Assembly (NCBI GenBank): GCA_028694155.1
Contig: JAQUTY010000006.1
Location: 62,001-126,000, forward strand
Reading direction: 5' to 3'
Origin: Eubacteriales bacterium
Lineage (GTDB): Bacteria > Bacillota > Clostridia > Christensenellales > CAG-138
Length of the DNA: 64,000 bases
Below, piece after piece: positions 8,820 to 16,262 of the stretch (positions are counted from its first letter, which is position 1; every line of letters starts with the position of its first letter). Position numbers and translations under genes: made by a program. Below the pieces are notes generated by a model. It was not told the origin of the DNA and made no database searches. It saw nothing but the letters and a program-made list of their open reading frames with translations.

Positions 8820-9147
8820 CCTTGTGCAGATAGGTTGGCTTGATTTTTGTGACATAGAGCATACTCAACAACACCCATATGCCGGTCGGAACAAGAAGGA
8901 GGTACAGCAGGTTGTCGGTTGTAATGTCAAAAGCTAAGAGAATTATTCCGATAATGCTCCACACAACGCCGGAGCCCATCAGAACCAAACCAACAAATTT
9001 TGCCATCTTCGCTAGGTCAAAACCATTTTCCTGCGCCACGGCAGCATTTCTCTTTCCCCAAAACAGGTTTGAGAGCTTGAATTTCCAAACACAAAGACCG
9101 AAGCTGATTAAAAAAACACCAACTATGACTACAACGACTCCTATCAT
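8812..9147 (-). CDS. Small integral membrane protein, three helices
   Basis: A 111-residue hydrophobic protein with helices at about 3-22, 48-70 and 77-98. The layout resembles DUF3784-type proteins, though I am not certain of that assignment. It overlaps maf upstream by 4 bp (ATGA) and uvrC downstream by 8 bp, so translation is probably coupled. The repair-gene setting does not by itself suggest a function. Confidence 0.75.
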   Translation of the reverse strand: MIGVVVVIVGVFLISFGLCVWKFKLSNLFWGKRNAAVAQENGFDLAKMAKFVGLVLMGSGVVWSIIGIILLAFDITTDNLLYLLLVPTGIWVLLSMLYVTKIKPTYLHKDE

Positions 9148-9719
9148 GCTTGCTCCTCCTCAATTACTTTTGCTTTTTTGAGCATCTGATACAACACCTG
9201 TATGGGCATTCCGATTACATTGAAAGAGCTTCCGCACACGGACTCTACAAATACGCCGCCTATGCCCTGCATACCATATGCTCCTGCCTTGTCCATCGGC
9301 TCGCCTGTTGAAATATAACCGTTTATTTCCTGCTCGCTCATGGGTGCAAAGGTTACGGAGGTGATGGCGTGACGAACGTCCATTCCGTTTGGCGTAATGA
9401 CGGCTATTCCGGTGTAGACCTGGTGGGTATTGCCTTGCAGCTTTTTTAGGATTGCATGAGCATCTTCTTTTGAATGGGGCTTGCCAATGACCTCCCCATT
9501 ATACCAGACGATGGTGTCGGCTCCTATGACACAACAATTTGGATTCTTGGAATAGATTGATTGCGCTTTTTGTGTTGCCAATGCTTCTACAACCTTATCG
9601 GGACCCCAAGCAGCATCAATCCTCTCCTCATCTGTGCAGGGTTGAATTGAGAAACTAAGCCCCATCATTTTCAAAAGGTCAATTCTTCTGGGAGATTTTG
9701 ACGCAAGTATCAGTTCCAT
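9144..9719 (-). CDS. maf: Maf family nucleoside triphosphate pyrophosphatase
   Basis: Hydrolyses non-canonical or surplus nucleoside triphosphates (typically dTTP/UTP in this family) to the monophosphate and pyrophosphate. The 191 residues open with the signature LASKSPRR, followed by a conserved GADTIV and the region after it (KPHSKEDA). The length is typical. Translation is probably coupled: its start overlaps the xth stop (9710-9719), and its end overlaps the next gene by 4 bp. The Maf branch (YhdE-like or YceF-like) cannot be decided by eye. Confidence 0.93.
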   Translation of the reverse strand: MELILASKSPRRIDLLKMMGLSFSIQPCTDEERIDAAWGPDKVVEALATQKAQSIYSKNPNCCVIGADTIVWYNGEVIGKPHSKEDAHAILKKLQGNTHQVYTGIAVITPNGMDVRHAITSVTFAPMSEQEINGYISTGEPMDKAGAYGMQGIGGVFVESVCGSSFNVIGMPIQVLYQMLKKAKVIEEEQA

Positions 9720-10474
9720 TCGTCCTCCAAAATTAGTCCCACAGGACAGTGGTCGCTGCCCATGACGTTCTTATAAATGATAGCATCAAGCATTCTGCCC
9801 TTGATGCACTCTGACACCAGAAAATAGTCGATGCGCCAGCCAATATCCTTCTGACGGGCAGAAAAACGATAGCTCCACCAAGAGTATGCCCCATCTAAAT
9901 CGGGATAGAAGTGCCGAAAGCTGTCGCATACACCGCTGTCCAACAGTCGAGACATTTTGCCACGTTCCTCATCTGTAAACCCCGGATTGCGACGATTCGT
10001 TTTGGGATTTTTAAGATCGATCTCCTTGTGAGCAACATTCATATCGCCGCACACGATAATCGGCTTTTTCTCCTCAAGCTTTTTGAGATATTCAAAAAAG
10101 ACGTCCTCCCAGTCCATGCGAAAGTCAAGGCGTTTCAGCTCGTCTTGAGAGTTGGGAGTGTACACATTGACAAAAAAGAAGTTTGCGTACTCAAGCGTGA
10201 TTACACGCCCCTCGTGATCAAAAGGCTCGTTGCCAAGTCCCAAAGAAACACGCATCGGCTCATTTTTGCAGAAAATTGCCGTACCCGAATATCCCTTCTT
10301 CTCTGCGCTGTTCCAAAAGATATGATAATCAGGCAAGGGGAAAACCGCCTGTTCGGGCTGCATTTTCGTTTCCTGCAGAGCAATTATATCGGGAGACTCC
10401 GCTTCGAGAAATTCAAAAAAGCCCTTGTTGACGCAGGCACGCAAGCCATTTACATTCCAAGAAATCATTTTCAT
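9710..10474 (-). CDS. xth: Exodeoxyribonuclease III (AP endonuclease)
   Basis: A base-excision-repair nuclease of the exonuclease-endonuclease-phosphatase fold, 254 residues. Key sites are visible: SWNVNGLRA at the N terminus, LQETKMQ (metal-binding Glu), GDMNVAH (catalytic Asp/Asn), and GSDHCPV near the C terminus (catalytic His). It is the first gene of a four-gene leftward operon. The -10 box ends 6 bases before the ATG, no Shine-Dalgarno is present, and the mRNA is predicted to be leaderless. Confidence 0.94.
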   Translation of the reverse strand: MKMISWNVNGLRACVNKGFFEFLEAESPDIIALQETKMQPEQAVFPLPDYHIFWNSAEKKGYSGTAIFCKNEPMRVSLGLGNEPFDHEGRVITLEYANFFFVNVYTPNSQDELKRLDFRMDWEDVFFEYLKKLEEKKPIIVCGDMNVAHKEIDLKNPKTNRRNPGFTDEERGKMSRLLDSGVCDSFRHFYPDLDGAYSWWSYRFSARQKDIGWRIDYFLVSECIKGRMLDAIIYKNVMGSDHCPVGLILEDEWN

Positions 10475-10480
10475 AAAGTT

Positions 10481-10509
10481 ATTATAACATTATTTTCTTT
10501 TTGTAACAA
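10481..10509 (-). promoter_or_regulatory. Promoter of the xth operon (leaderless type)
   Basis: On the minus strand TTGTTA (10509-10504), a 17-bp spacer and TATAAT (10486-10481), with an extended TG just before the -10. Six bases (10480-10475) separate the -10 from the ATG of xth. Transcription would therefore begin at or next to the start codon. Confidence 0.75.
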
Positions 10510-10515
10510 GAGGTG

Positions 10516-10543
10516 TTGACAAATCTAAAAATTAGCGTATAAT
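10516..10543 (+). promoter_or_regulatory. Promoter of the Crp-type regulator gene (leaderless type)
   Basis: TTGACA (10516-10521), a 16-bp spacer and TATAAT (10538-10543). The ATG at 10551 is 7 bases past the -10 and no ribosome site is present. This promoter diverges from the xth promoter only 6 bp away. Confidence 0.8.
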
Positions 10544-10550
10544 GTATCAT

Positions 10551-11171
10551 ATGAGACAGAATACACGAATAACTAACCAAATAAAGCAACTGACGCTATT
10601 CGATGGCTGCAATGGAGAGCTGCTTGAAAAAATGCTTTCGGACGAAGGTGTGAGCTGTGGAATTGGAGAATGGGAGCATTTTAGGGGCATATGCGTTCTG
10701 TTGAAAGGAACTGCGATGGTGGTTCGCAACAATGACAACGGCATGATGCTTATGAGCAAGCTCAAACGAGGAGATGTGTTTGGAGCAGCCACCATACTCA
10801 ACGACGGAGATTTTTTTGCCCCGCATATTCAGCCCTGCGGACAGATACAGGTGCTTTGCATTGCCGAAAAGGTATGGCTGCGCTGGCTTCGTGAGGACTA
10901 CTCGTTGATGAAGAACTATTTGCATTACGTCAATGCTCGTCTGCAATTTTTGAACATTCGTTTGGACGCTCTTTCAAAGAGCAATATTGAATGCAGAGTG
11001 CTTTCTTTTTTGAGAGCAAGCGCAAGGGACGGATTATGTAAAATCGAAAGCTACACGGAGCTTGCCATGATGCTCTGCGTGGGAAGGGCGTCACTTTACA
11101 GGGCGCTTGACGCATTGGAACAGAACGGACAGCTTGTTAGATATAAAAAAGAAATTACATTGAGAGGATAG
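10551..11171 (+). CDS. Crp/Fnr family transcriptional regulator
   Basis: A 206-residue regulator with an N-terminal cyclic-nucleotide-binding-type beta barrel (about 15-125, with LKRGDVFGAA at the usual turn) and a C-terminal winged helix (YTELAMMLCVGRASLYRALDAL about 165-187). No Fnr-type cysteine cluster is seen, so an iron-sulfur oxygen sensor is unlikely. The ligand is unknown. It lies 4 bases ahead of an ABC transporter operon and probably controls it. A more distal ATG at 10542 overlaps the -10 box and cannot be used. Confidence 0.88.
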   Translation: MRQNTRITNQIKQLTLFDGCNGELLEKMLSDEGVSCGIGEWEHFRGICVLLKGTAMVVRNNDNGMMLMSKLKRGDVFGAATILNDGDFFAPHIQPCGQIQVLCIAEKVWLRWLREDYSLMKNYLHYVNARLQFLNIRLDALSKSNIECRVLSFLRASARDGLCKIESYTELAMMLCVGRASLYRALDALEQNGQLVRYKKEITLRG

Positions 11172-11175
11172 AAAA

Positions 11176-12126
11176 ATGAAAAAATTATTGGTTATTGCAT
11201 TGGCGGTGTTGATGATATTTGGATCGCTGCTTGCTTGCACAAAGAAGGAAGCAGAAATCACGACACCCATGCGTGTTGTTGCACTTGCGGGGCCTACGGG
11301 CATGGGACTTGCATATTTGATGGAAGAGCAGGCGGACACCTACACGGTTGAGCTTGCAACAGCACCCGATCAGATTACCAGCAAGTTTATTACAGGAGAG
11401 GTTGACATTGCGGCTGTGCCGATAAATTTGGCTGCGGTGCTTAACAGCAAGACCGAGGGCGGAGCTGTAATGGTAGCAATTAACACTCTTGGCGTGCTGT
11501 ATATCCTAGAAAATGGTGACAGCGTGCAAAGCATGGCCGATCTTTCCGGCAAGACACTTTACTGCACAGGACAGGGAAGCACGCCCGAATACACCATCAA
11601 CTATTTGCTTGAGAAGAACGGACTAACTGACGTCACAATCGAATATGTAGCTGAGCATTCCGCACTTGCCACACAGATGGTCGAGGGGTCTGTCACGCTT
11701 GCCATGCTGCCGGAACCGCACGTTTCCACGGTGCTTGTAAAGAATTCTCAAGCAAGGATTGCCATTGACTTGAATGAACAATGGTTGGAGGCAACGGGTA
11801 CGGATCTGGTTCAGGGCTGCTTCATTGTCCGAAGGGAATACCTCGAACAGAATCCCGAAATGGTTGAGAGATTTCTTGCAGATGCAAAGAGCTCACAGCA
11901 GAAGCTGCTAAATGAGAGCGATGCGGCGTCAATCGTTGTAAAACAAGGAGTTTTGGGCAACGAGACGGTTGCTGCAAAAGCTATTCCGTCCTGCAACGTG
12001 GTCTGCATAACCGGTGAAGAGATGGCAAATACGGCAAGCGCAATGCTTTCGATTCTGTTTGAATCCAATCCCAAATCCATCGGAGGCTCAATGCCCAATG
12101 AAGACTTTTACTATCTCGGTAACTAA
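11176..12126 (+). CDS. ABC transporter substrate-binding lipoprotein (NitT/TauT/SsuA type)
   Basis: A 316-residue lipoprotein. The signal peptide ends in the lipobox SLLAC, placing the modified Cys at residue 21. The mature part has the two-lobe pattern of nitrate/sulfonate/taurine-type binding proteins (AGPTGMGLAYL, then GTGQGSTPEY-like loops and VDIAAVPINLAAVL). The ligand cannot be read from sequence; sulfonates, taurine, or thiamine precursors are all used by this family. It is the first gene of a binding protein-permease-ATPase operon. Confidence 0.88.
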   Translation: MKKLLVIALAVLMIFGSLLACTKKEAEITTPMRVVALAGPTGMGLAYLMEEQADTYTVELATAPDQITSKFITGEVDIAAVPINLAAVLNSKTEGGAVMVAINTLGVLYILENGDSVQSMADLSGKTLYCTGQGSTPEYTINYLLEKNGLTDVTIEYVAEHSALATQMVEGSVTLAMLPEPHVSTVLVKNSQARIAIDLNEQWLEATGTDLVQGCFIVRREYLEQNPEMVERFLADAKSSQQKLLNESDAASIVVKQGVLGNETVAAKAIPSCNVVCITGEEMANTASAMLSILFESNPKSIGGSMPNEDFYYLGN

Positions 12127-12847
12127 AAGCATATTGAAGTGGTTTGCTGTCATACTCCTGTATATTGGGGTATGGCAGCTTCTTGCGCTAATAATTGGCA
12201 AAAGTCTCATTTTGCCTGCACCGTGGGAAACGCTGTTGCGCATTGTGGAGCTGCTGGGAATTGGCGACAGTTGGGTTACTATTGGCAACACGATGCTCAG
12301 AATAGTATTGGGCTTTGCAATAGGCTTTGTCGCAGGTGTACTGCTTGGAACGGCTACGGCTAATTCGAAGGTCGCTTCATGGCTGCTATCGCCCATAAGG
12401 ACTATAATTAAATCGACCCCTGTTACCTCGTTCATTCTGGTTTTGCTGGTGATGCTGCAATCGGCAGAGGTCCCCGTAATAATTTCCGCCATCATGGTAA
12501 TTCCTATCATATGGGCGAGCGTAGAGACAGGCATTTTGCAGCTTGATAGTGGACTGTGCGAGGTAGGAAGGATATATCTGTCCCCCATAAAAAGACTCGT
12601 TTACATCAATATTCCTCAACTTGCTCCAAGTATTGTATCTGCTGCAACTACGGCGTGGGGATTTGCATGGAAAGCTGCAATAGCTGCGGAGATACTGGCG
12701 TTTCCGATACATTCAATCGGACGAGAGCTATATCTTAGCAAGCTCTATTTGGAGACTACCGACCTGTTTGCGTGGACGGCTGTTATTGTGGTGCTTTCTG
12801 TCATTACTGAACAGGCATTGAAGATGCTTGCAAGGAGGCGCACATGA
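12098..12847 (+). CDS. ABC transporter permease (SsuC/TauC type)
   Basis: A 249-residue inner-membrane permease with about six hydrophobic helices. The cytoplasmic EAA-like loop (VGRIYLSPIKRLVYINIPQLAPSI) contacts the ATPase. The start at 12098 overlaps the end of the binding protein by 29 bp, with GGAGG at 12082-12086 inside that gene. Upstream in-frame starts would place unrelated residues before the first helix. The ATPase starts within its stop codon (ATGA). Confidence 0.88.
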   Translation: MKTFTISVTKSILKWFAVILLYIGVWQLLALIIGKSLILPAPWETLLRIVELLGIGDSWVTIGNTMLRIVLGFAIGFVAGVLLGTATANSKVASWLLSPIRTIIKSTPVTSFILVLLVMLQSAEVPVIISAIMVIPIIWASVETGILQLDSGLCEVGRIYLSPIKRLVYINIPQLAPSIVSAATTAWGFAWKAAIAAEILAFPIHSIGRELYLSKLYLETTDLFAWTAVIVVLSVITEQALKMLARRRT

Positions 12848-13395
12848 TAGAGATAAAAGACCTCAATTTATCCTTTGGCGAGAAGGTCGTGTTCAACAGA
12901 TATTCGGTTGCGTTGCCCGATGAGGGAGTTGTTGTCATTATGGGTGATTCGGGTGTAGGTAAAACCAGCCTGATGAGGGTGATGGCAGGGCTGCTAAAAC
13001 CCCAGAGCGTAACAATAACCGGCATGGAAGGGCGAAAAATATCGTTTGCCTTTCAGGAAGCACGGCTGCTGGAGCATATGACGGCTCTTAAAAACGTATC
13101 ACTTGTATCTGATGTTAATAGGGCAACGGAGATGCTCACGGCTCTTGGAATGAAGGAGGAGATGAATCAGGCTGCAAGCAAACTGTCGGGCGGACAAAAG
13201 CAACGAGTATCGCTGGCTCGTGCGCTCGCTTTTGACAACGATATAGTGTTTCTGGATGAACCGTTTGCGGGATTAGACCCAGCAAATAAGGCGTTGGCAG
13301 TTGAGCTTATTTCTTCGGTCAGATTGGCAATTATTGTTTCTCACGACGAAAAAGATTGTGAACTTTTGCCAAATACAACGAAAATCCGTCTATGA
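12844..13395 (+). CDS. ABC transporter ATP-binding protein, short
   Basis: The ATPase of the preceding transporter. Walker A (GDSGVGKTS), signature (LSGGQKQRVSLARAL), Walker B (IVFLDEPFAG) and the switch His (IVSHDE) are all present. At 183 residues it is much shorter than the usual 240-260. The region between Walker A and the signature is compressed and the C-terminal tail is nearly absent. All catalytic motifs remain, so it is probably active and not a remnant. Overlaps the permease by 4 bp. Confidence 0.9.
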   Translation: MIEIKDLNLSFGEKVVFNRYSVALPDEGVVVIMGDSGVGKTSLMRVMAGLLKPQSVTITGMEGRKISFAFQEARLLEHMTALKNVSLVSDVNRATEMLTALGMKEEMNQAASKLSGGQKQRVSLARALAFDNDIVFLDEPFAGLDPANKALAVELISSVRLAIIVSHDEKDCELLPNTTKIRL

Positions 13396-13396
13396 C

Positions 13397-13424
13397 TTGA
13401 TATTTTGTTTCAAATATGTTAATA
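13397..13424 (+). promoter_or_regulatory. Possible promoter of the alpha/beta hydrolase gene
   Basis: TTGATA (13397-13402), 16 bp and TTAATA (13419-13424). The match is moderate, the region is AT-rich, and only the gap position supports it. Confidence 0.4.
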
Positions 13425-13456
13425 TATCGTCAATATTACGATAGGGACGGTATGGA

Positions 13457-14392
13457 ATGCAAATTCTGCAACGTGAGAGAAGGTTTCCTTCGACATCGAG
13501 ACTGTGCGATATAAGGTATCGCATGTGGATTCCCGATGAGATTCGAGGCGCAATACAGATAACGCACGGTATGTCTGAGCACATAGACAGATATAACGAC
13601 TTTGCGATGTATTTGGCGGCGCAGGGATTCCTTGTCTACGGAATGGATAACATTAGCCATGGCAAGAGCATCAAGCCCGATATGCCCAAAGGATTCTTTG
13701 GCACGGAGCATGGCTGGGATTGTCTCATCGATGATATGCACACCTTATACGAGCTTGTAAGCCGTGATTATCCTGCGACTGCCTTCATTTTGATGGGTCA
13801 TTCGATGGGCTCGTTCATGGCACGCAGCTATGCCGCCAGATTTCCGAACGATTTTCAGGCATACATTTTTTCGGGTACAGCGGGCAAGAATCCGCTTGCC
13901 AAGATTGGACGAGTTATTGCAAGGCGTGAGATAAAAAAGGGCGTAGGATTAGAACCGAGCCTCAAATTGCACGCTCTGGGTGCAGGCGCATACAACAAAA
14001 AGTACAAGAATCCGCGTACCGAGGTCGAGTGGCTGTCCTGCGATACCGAGATTGTTGACAGGTACGTTGCCGATCCTATGTGCGGATTTCCGTTCACACC
14101 CTATGGAATGGTTGATTTGCTTACGGGTTTGATAGAAATATCATCAATTAAGTGGGCAAGGAGTGTGCCTAACAAGCCCATTCTGCTTATTTCGGGCGAG
14201 AAGGATCCTGTGGGGTCATGCTCAAAGGGAGTAAGGCAGGTCGAAAAATGGCTCAAACATTCGGGACACACCGTTTCGTGTAAGCTATATTCTGAGGGAC
14301 GGCATGAGATGCTGAACGAACTCAACAAGGACGAGGTGTATGATGATCTGCTCCTGTTCTTGGAAACAATCTTAGTTATGGGAGAAGCATAA
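13457..14392 (+). CDS. Alpha/beta hydrolase, lysophospholipase/monoacylglycerol lipase-like
   Basis: A 311-residue serine hydrolase of the PldB/Hydrolase_4 group. The oxyanion-hole region is THGMSEH (about 37), the nucleophile elbow is GHSMGS (about 115), the acid is in SGEKDPVG, and the base His is in EGRHEML. The triad looks complete. No signal peptide is present, so it is cytosolic or peripheral. The family cleaves monoacylglycerols or lysophospholipids, but the true substrate cannot be read here. Its stop overlaps the start of the next gene. Confidence 0.88.
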   Translation: MQILQRERRFPSTSRLCDIRYRMWIPDEIRGAIQITHGMSEHIDRYNDFAMYLAAQGFLVYGMDNISHGKSIKPDMPKGFFGTEHGWDCLIDDMHTLYELVSRDYPATAFILMGHSMGSFMARSYAARFPNDFQAYIFSGTAGKNPLAKIGRVIARREIKKGVGLEPSLKLHALGAGAYNKKYKNPRTEVEWLSCDTEIVDRYVADPMCGFPFTPYGMVDLLTGLIEISSIKWARSVPNKPILLISGEKDPVGSCSKGVRQVEKWLKHSGHTVSCKLYSEGRHEMLNELNKDEVYDDLLLFLETILVMGEA

Positions 14393-15063
14393 TGAGCATT
14401 TTGGTTTATTCCGACAAACAAACTGCGGCGACCGCAGCTGCAACGCTGGTTGCGGCGCAGCTTATCGAGAAGCCTTCGTCCGTGCTGGGTATTGATTATG
14501 ATGAGGGACTAAAGGCGGTCTATGCTTCGCTGTCTGCCATGACGCAGAATGGAATGCTGGATTGGAGCAGGGCAAAGCTGTTGCAGTTGTGCGAATATGC
14601 TCTTGGGGACGATGTTACAACCTCGGTTCTAGAACAGCTTCAATTATCGCTGTACGAGCCAATTCATCTGTTGTCGCAGCAGTATATTGTCCCACCAAGA
14701 CAGTCCGACAACTGGTCGCTCTCCTGTAACGAATTTGAGGAAAGCATACTGGATTTGGGCGGCATGGATCTTGCGTTGGTTACGGTCAAGGACGATGGCA
14801 GCGTGCTATTTATTATGGCTGATGGAGATATTGCTCCGATTACGCATGTTGAAGTATATAACGATAAAAGAGCAGTTTCGGCTGGAATTACGACGCTGAT
14901 GATGGCAAGAAAGATTGTTGTTTTGGTCACAGGCAAGGAACGAGCTTCAGTAGTGTCCAAGTTTTTGAAGGGGACTGTCACAAGTGATGTCCCTGCCAGT
15001 TTTTTGCAGTTGCATGGAAATGCCACGTTTCTCTTTGATGAGGACGCAGCATCCATGTTATGA
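14392..15063 (+). CDS. NagB/6-phosphogluconolactonase-like protein with degenerate active site
   Basis: A 223-residue protein whose C-terminal third matches glucosamine-6-phosphate deaminases closely (LVTGKERASVV, then LQLHGNATFLFDEDAASML). The catalytic parts are altered. The phosphate loop GSTP is not found (LGIDYDEGL there instead), and the acid-base stretch that normally reads DGHIxFNEP appears as DDGSVLFI, without the His. The fold is probably kept and the classical deaminase chemistry is doubtful. The start overlaps the hydrolase stop codon, so the two are cotranscribed. Confidence 0.7.
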   Translation: MSILVYSDKQTAATAAATLVAAQLIEKPSSVLGIDYDEGLKAVYASLSAMTQNGMLDWSRAKLLQLCEYALGDDVTTSVLEQLQLSLYEPIHLLSQQYIVPPRQSDNWSLSCNEFEESILDLGGMDLALVTVKDDGSVLFIMADGDIAPITHVEVYNDKRAVSAGITTLMMARKIVVLVTGKERASVVSKFLKGTVTSDVPASFLQLHGNATFLFDEDAASML

Positions 15064-15090
15064 TATTCGATTATTTAGGAGGAGACAAGT

Positions 15091-15834
15091 ATGTCGGGTC
15101 ATTCGAAGTGGGCTAACATTAAGAACAAGAAGGAAAAGACAGATGCGCAACGAGGTAAGGTTTTTACTAAGATTGGCAGAGAGATAGCTATTGCTGTTAA
15201 AGAGGGTGGAGGCGGAGACCCCGCAAACAACTCGAAACTGCGTGACGTCATTGCAAAGGCGAAGGCAAGCAACATGCCCAATGACAATATCATGCGCTCC
15301 ATCAAAAAAGCAACCGGAGATGCAGGCTCTGTCAACTATGAGGAGATTGTATACGAGGGCTATGGGCCGGGCAACATGGCGGTAATAGTCAATATCGTTA
15401 CTGACAATCGCAACCGTGTAGCAGCTGAGATGAGACATATTTTTTCTAAGAGTGGCGGCACAATGGGCAGCAGCGGCTCGGTCGCATGGATGTTCGACAA
15501 GCGTGGTTTAATCGTGATTGAGCGCACTGCGCTTATGGACGAGGACGAGGTAATGATGACCGCATTGGACTCCGGAGCAGAGGATTTTGTCGCACAGGAC
15601 GATGCGTTTGAGGTCTATACCGCACCTGCGGATTTCTCGGTTGTGCGTGAGAAGCTGGAGCAATTAAATTACAACTTTCTTTCCGCCGAGGTCAGCATGA
15701 TTCCAAACAACACCGTCAAAATTGATGATCCCGAAACGATAGAAAAAATTGAGCGTTTCTTGGACAGACTTGATGAAAACGATGATGTGCAGGAAGTCTA
15801 CAACAACGGGATATTCCCCGAGGATGATGAATAA
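15091..15834 (+). CDS. yebC: YebC/PmpR family protein
   Basis: A 247-residue member of the YebC/PmpR/TACO1 family. It begins with the invariant GHSKWANIKNKK and has the expected three-domain acidic protein of about 240-250 residues. Long described as transcriptional regulators, members are now also implicated in relieving ribosome stalling at proline stretches. AGGAGGAGA precedes the ATG. Often found near ruvC in other bacteria, but ruvCAB is not seen here. Confidence 0.95.
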   Translation: MSGHSKWANIKNKKEKTDAQRGKVFTKIGREIAIAVKEGGGGDPANNSKLRDVIAKAKASNMPNDNIMRSIKKATGDAGSVNYEEIVYEGYGPGNMAVIVNIVTDNRNRVAAEMRHIFSKSGGTMGSSGSVAWMFDKRGLIVIERTALMDEDEVMMTALDSGAEDFVAQDDAFEVYTAPADFSVVREKLEQLNYNFLSAEVSMIPNNTVKIDDPETIEKIERFLDRLDENDDVQEVYNNGIFPEDDE

Positions 15835-15881
15835 TCACCCAATGTCGAAAATATAAATATTTTGAACCGGGAGGAGCTATA

Positions 15882-16241
15882 ATGGCTACTGAATCTGTAA
15901 ATGATCTGGGTACAATCACTATATCCGATGATCTGATCGCAAGCATTGCAGGCTATGCTGCTATCGAGAATTACGGCATTGTTGGAATGAGTGCAAAGAA
16001 GGCAACTGATTCCATTATTGAGCTGTTCGGACGCGACAATTTGAAAAAGGGCGTAAAGATCGAGGGGGTATCGGTCAATGAGGTCGATATTCATCTCTAT
16101 GTCACGCTTCAGTACGGTGTATCTTTGCCTGCGGTTGCACAGAATGCGAAGCAAAACGTAAAGTATCGCGTTGAGGAGATGACGGGAGTGTCAGTTCGCA
16201 ACGTAAACATTCATGTGGAAAATATCCGCGTGCAAGACTAG
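15882..16241 (+). CDS. Asp23/Gls24 family protein
   Basis: A 119-residue YloU-type member of the Asp23/Gls24 family. The conserved IAGYAAIENYGIVGMSAK region and the C-terminal VRNVNIHVENIRV strand are clear. It carries no membrane helix. The next gene is fakA, matching the yloU-yloV order of Bacillus. GGAGGAGC lies just ahead of the ATG. Confidence 0.9.
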   Translation: MATESVNDLGTITISDDLIASIAGYAAIENYGIVGMSAKKATDSIIELFGRDNLKKGVKIEGVSVNEVDIHLYVTLQYGVSLPAVAQNAKQNVKYRVEEMTGVSVRNVNIHVENIRVQD

Positions 16242-16262
16242 TCAACAACGGAGGTCAGTTCA

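Noticed and set aside
15843..15849. TGTCGAA before the Asp23 gene as a Spo0A box
   Set aside because: A 7-base site is expected about eight times by chance on both strands of this window, and no sporulation link is visible.
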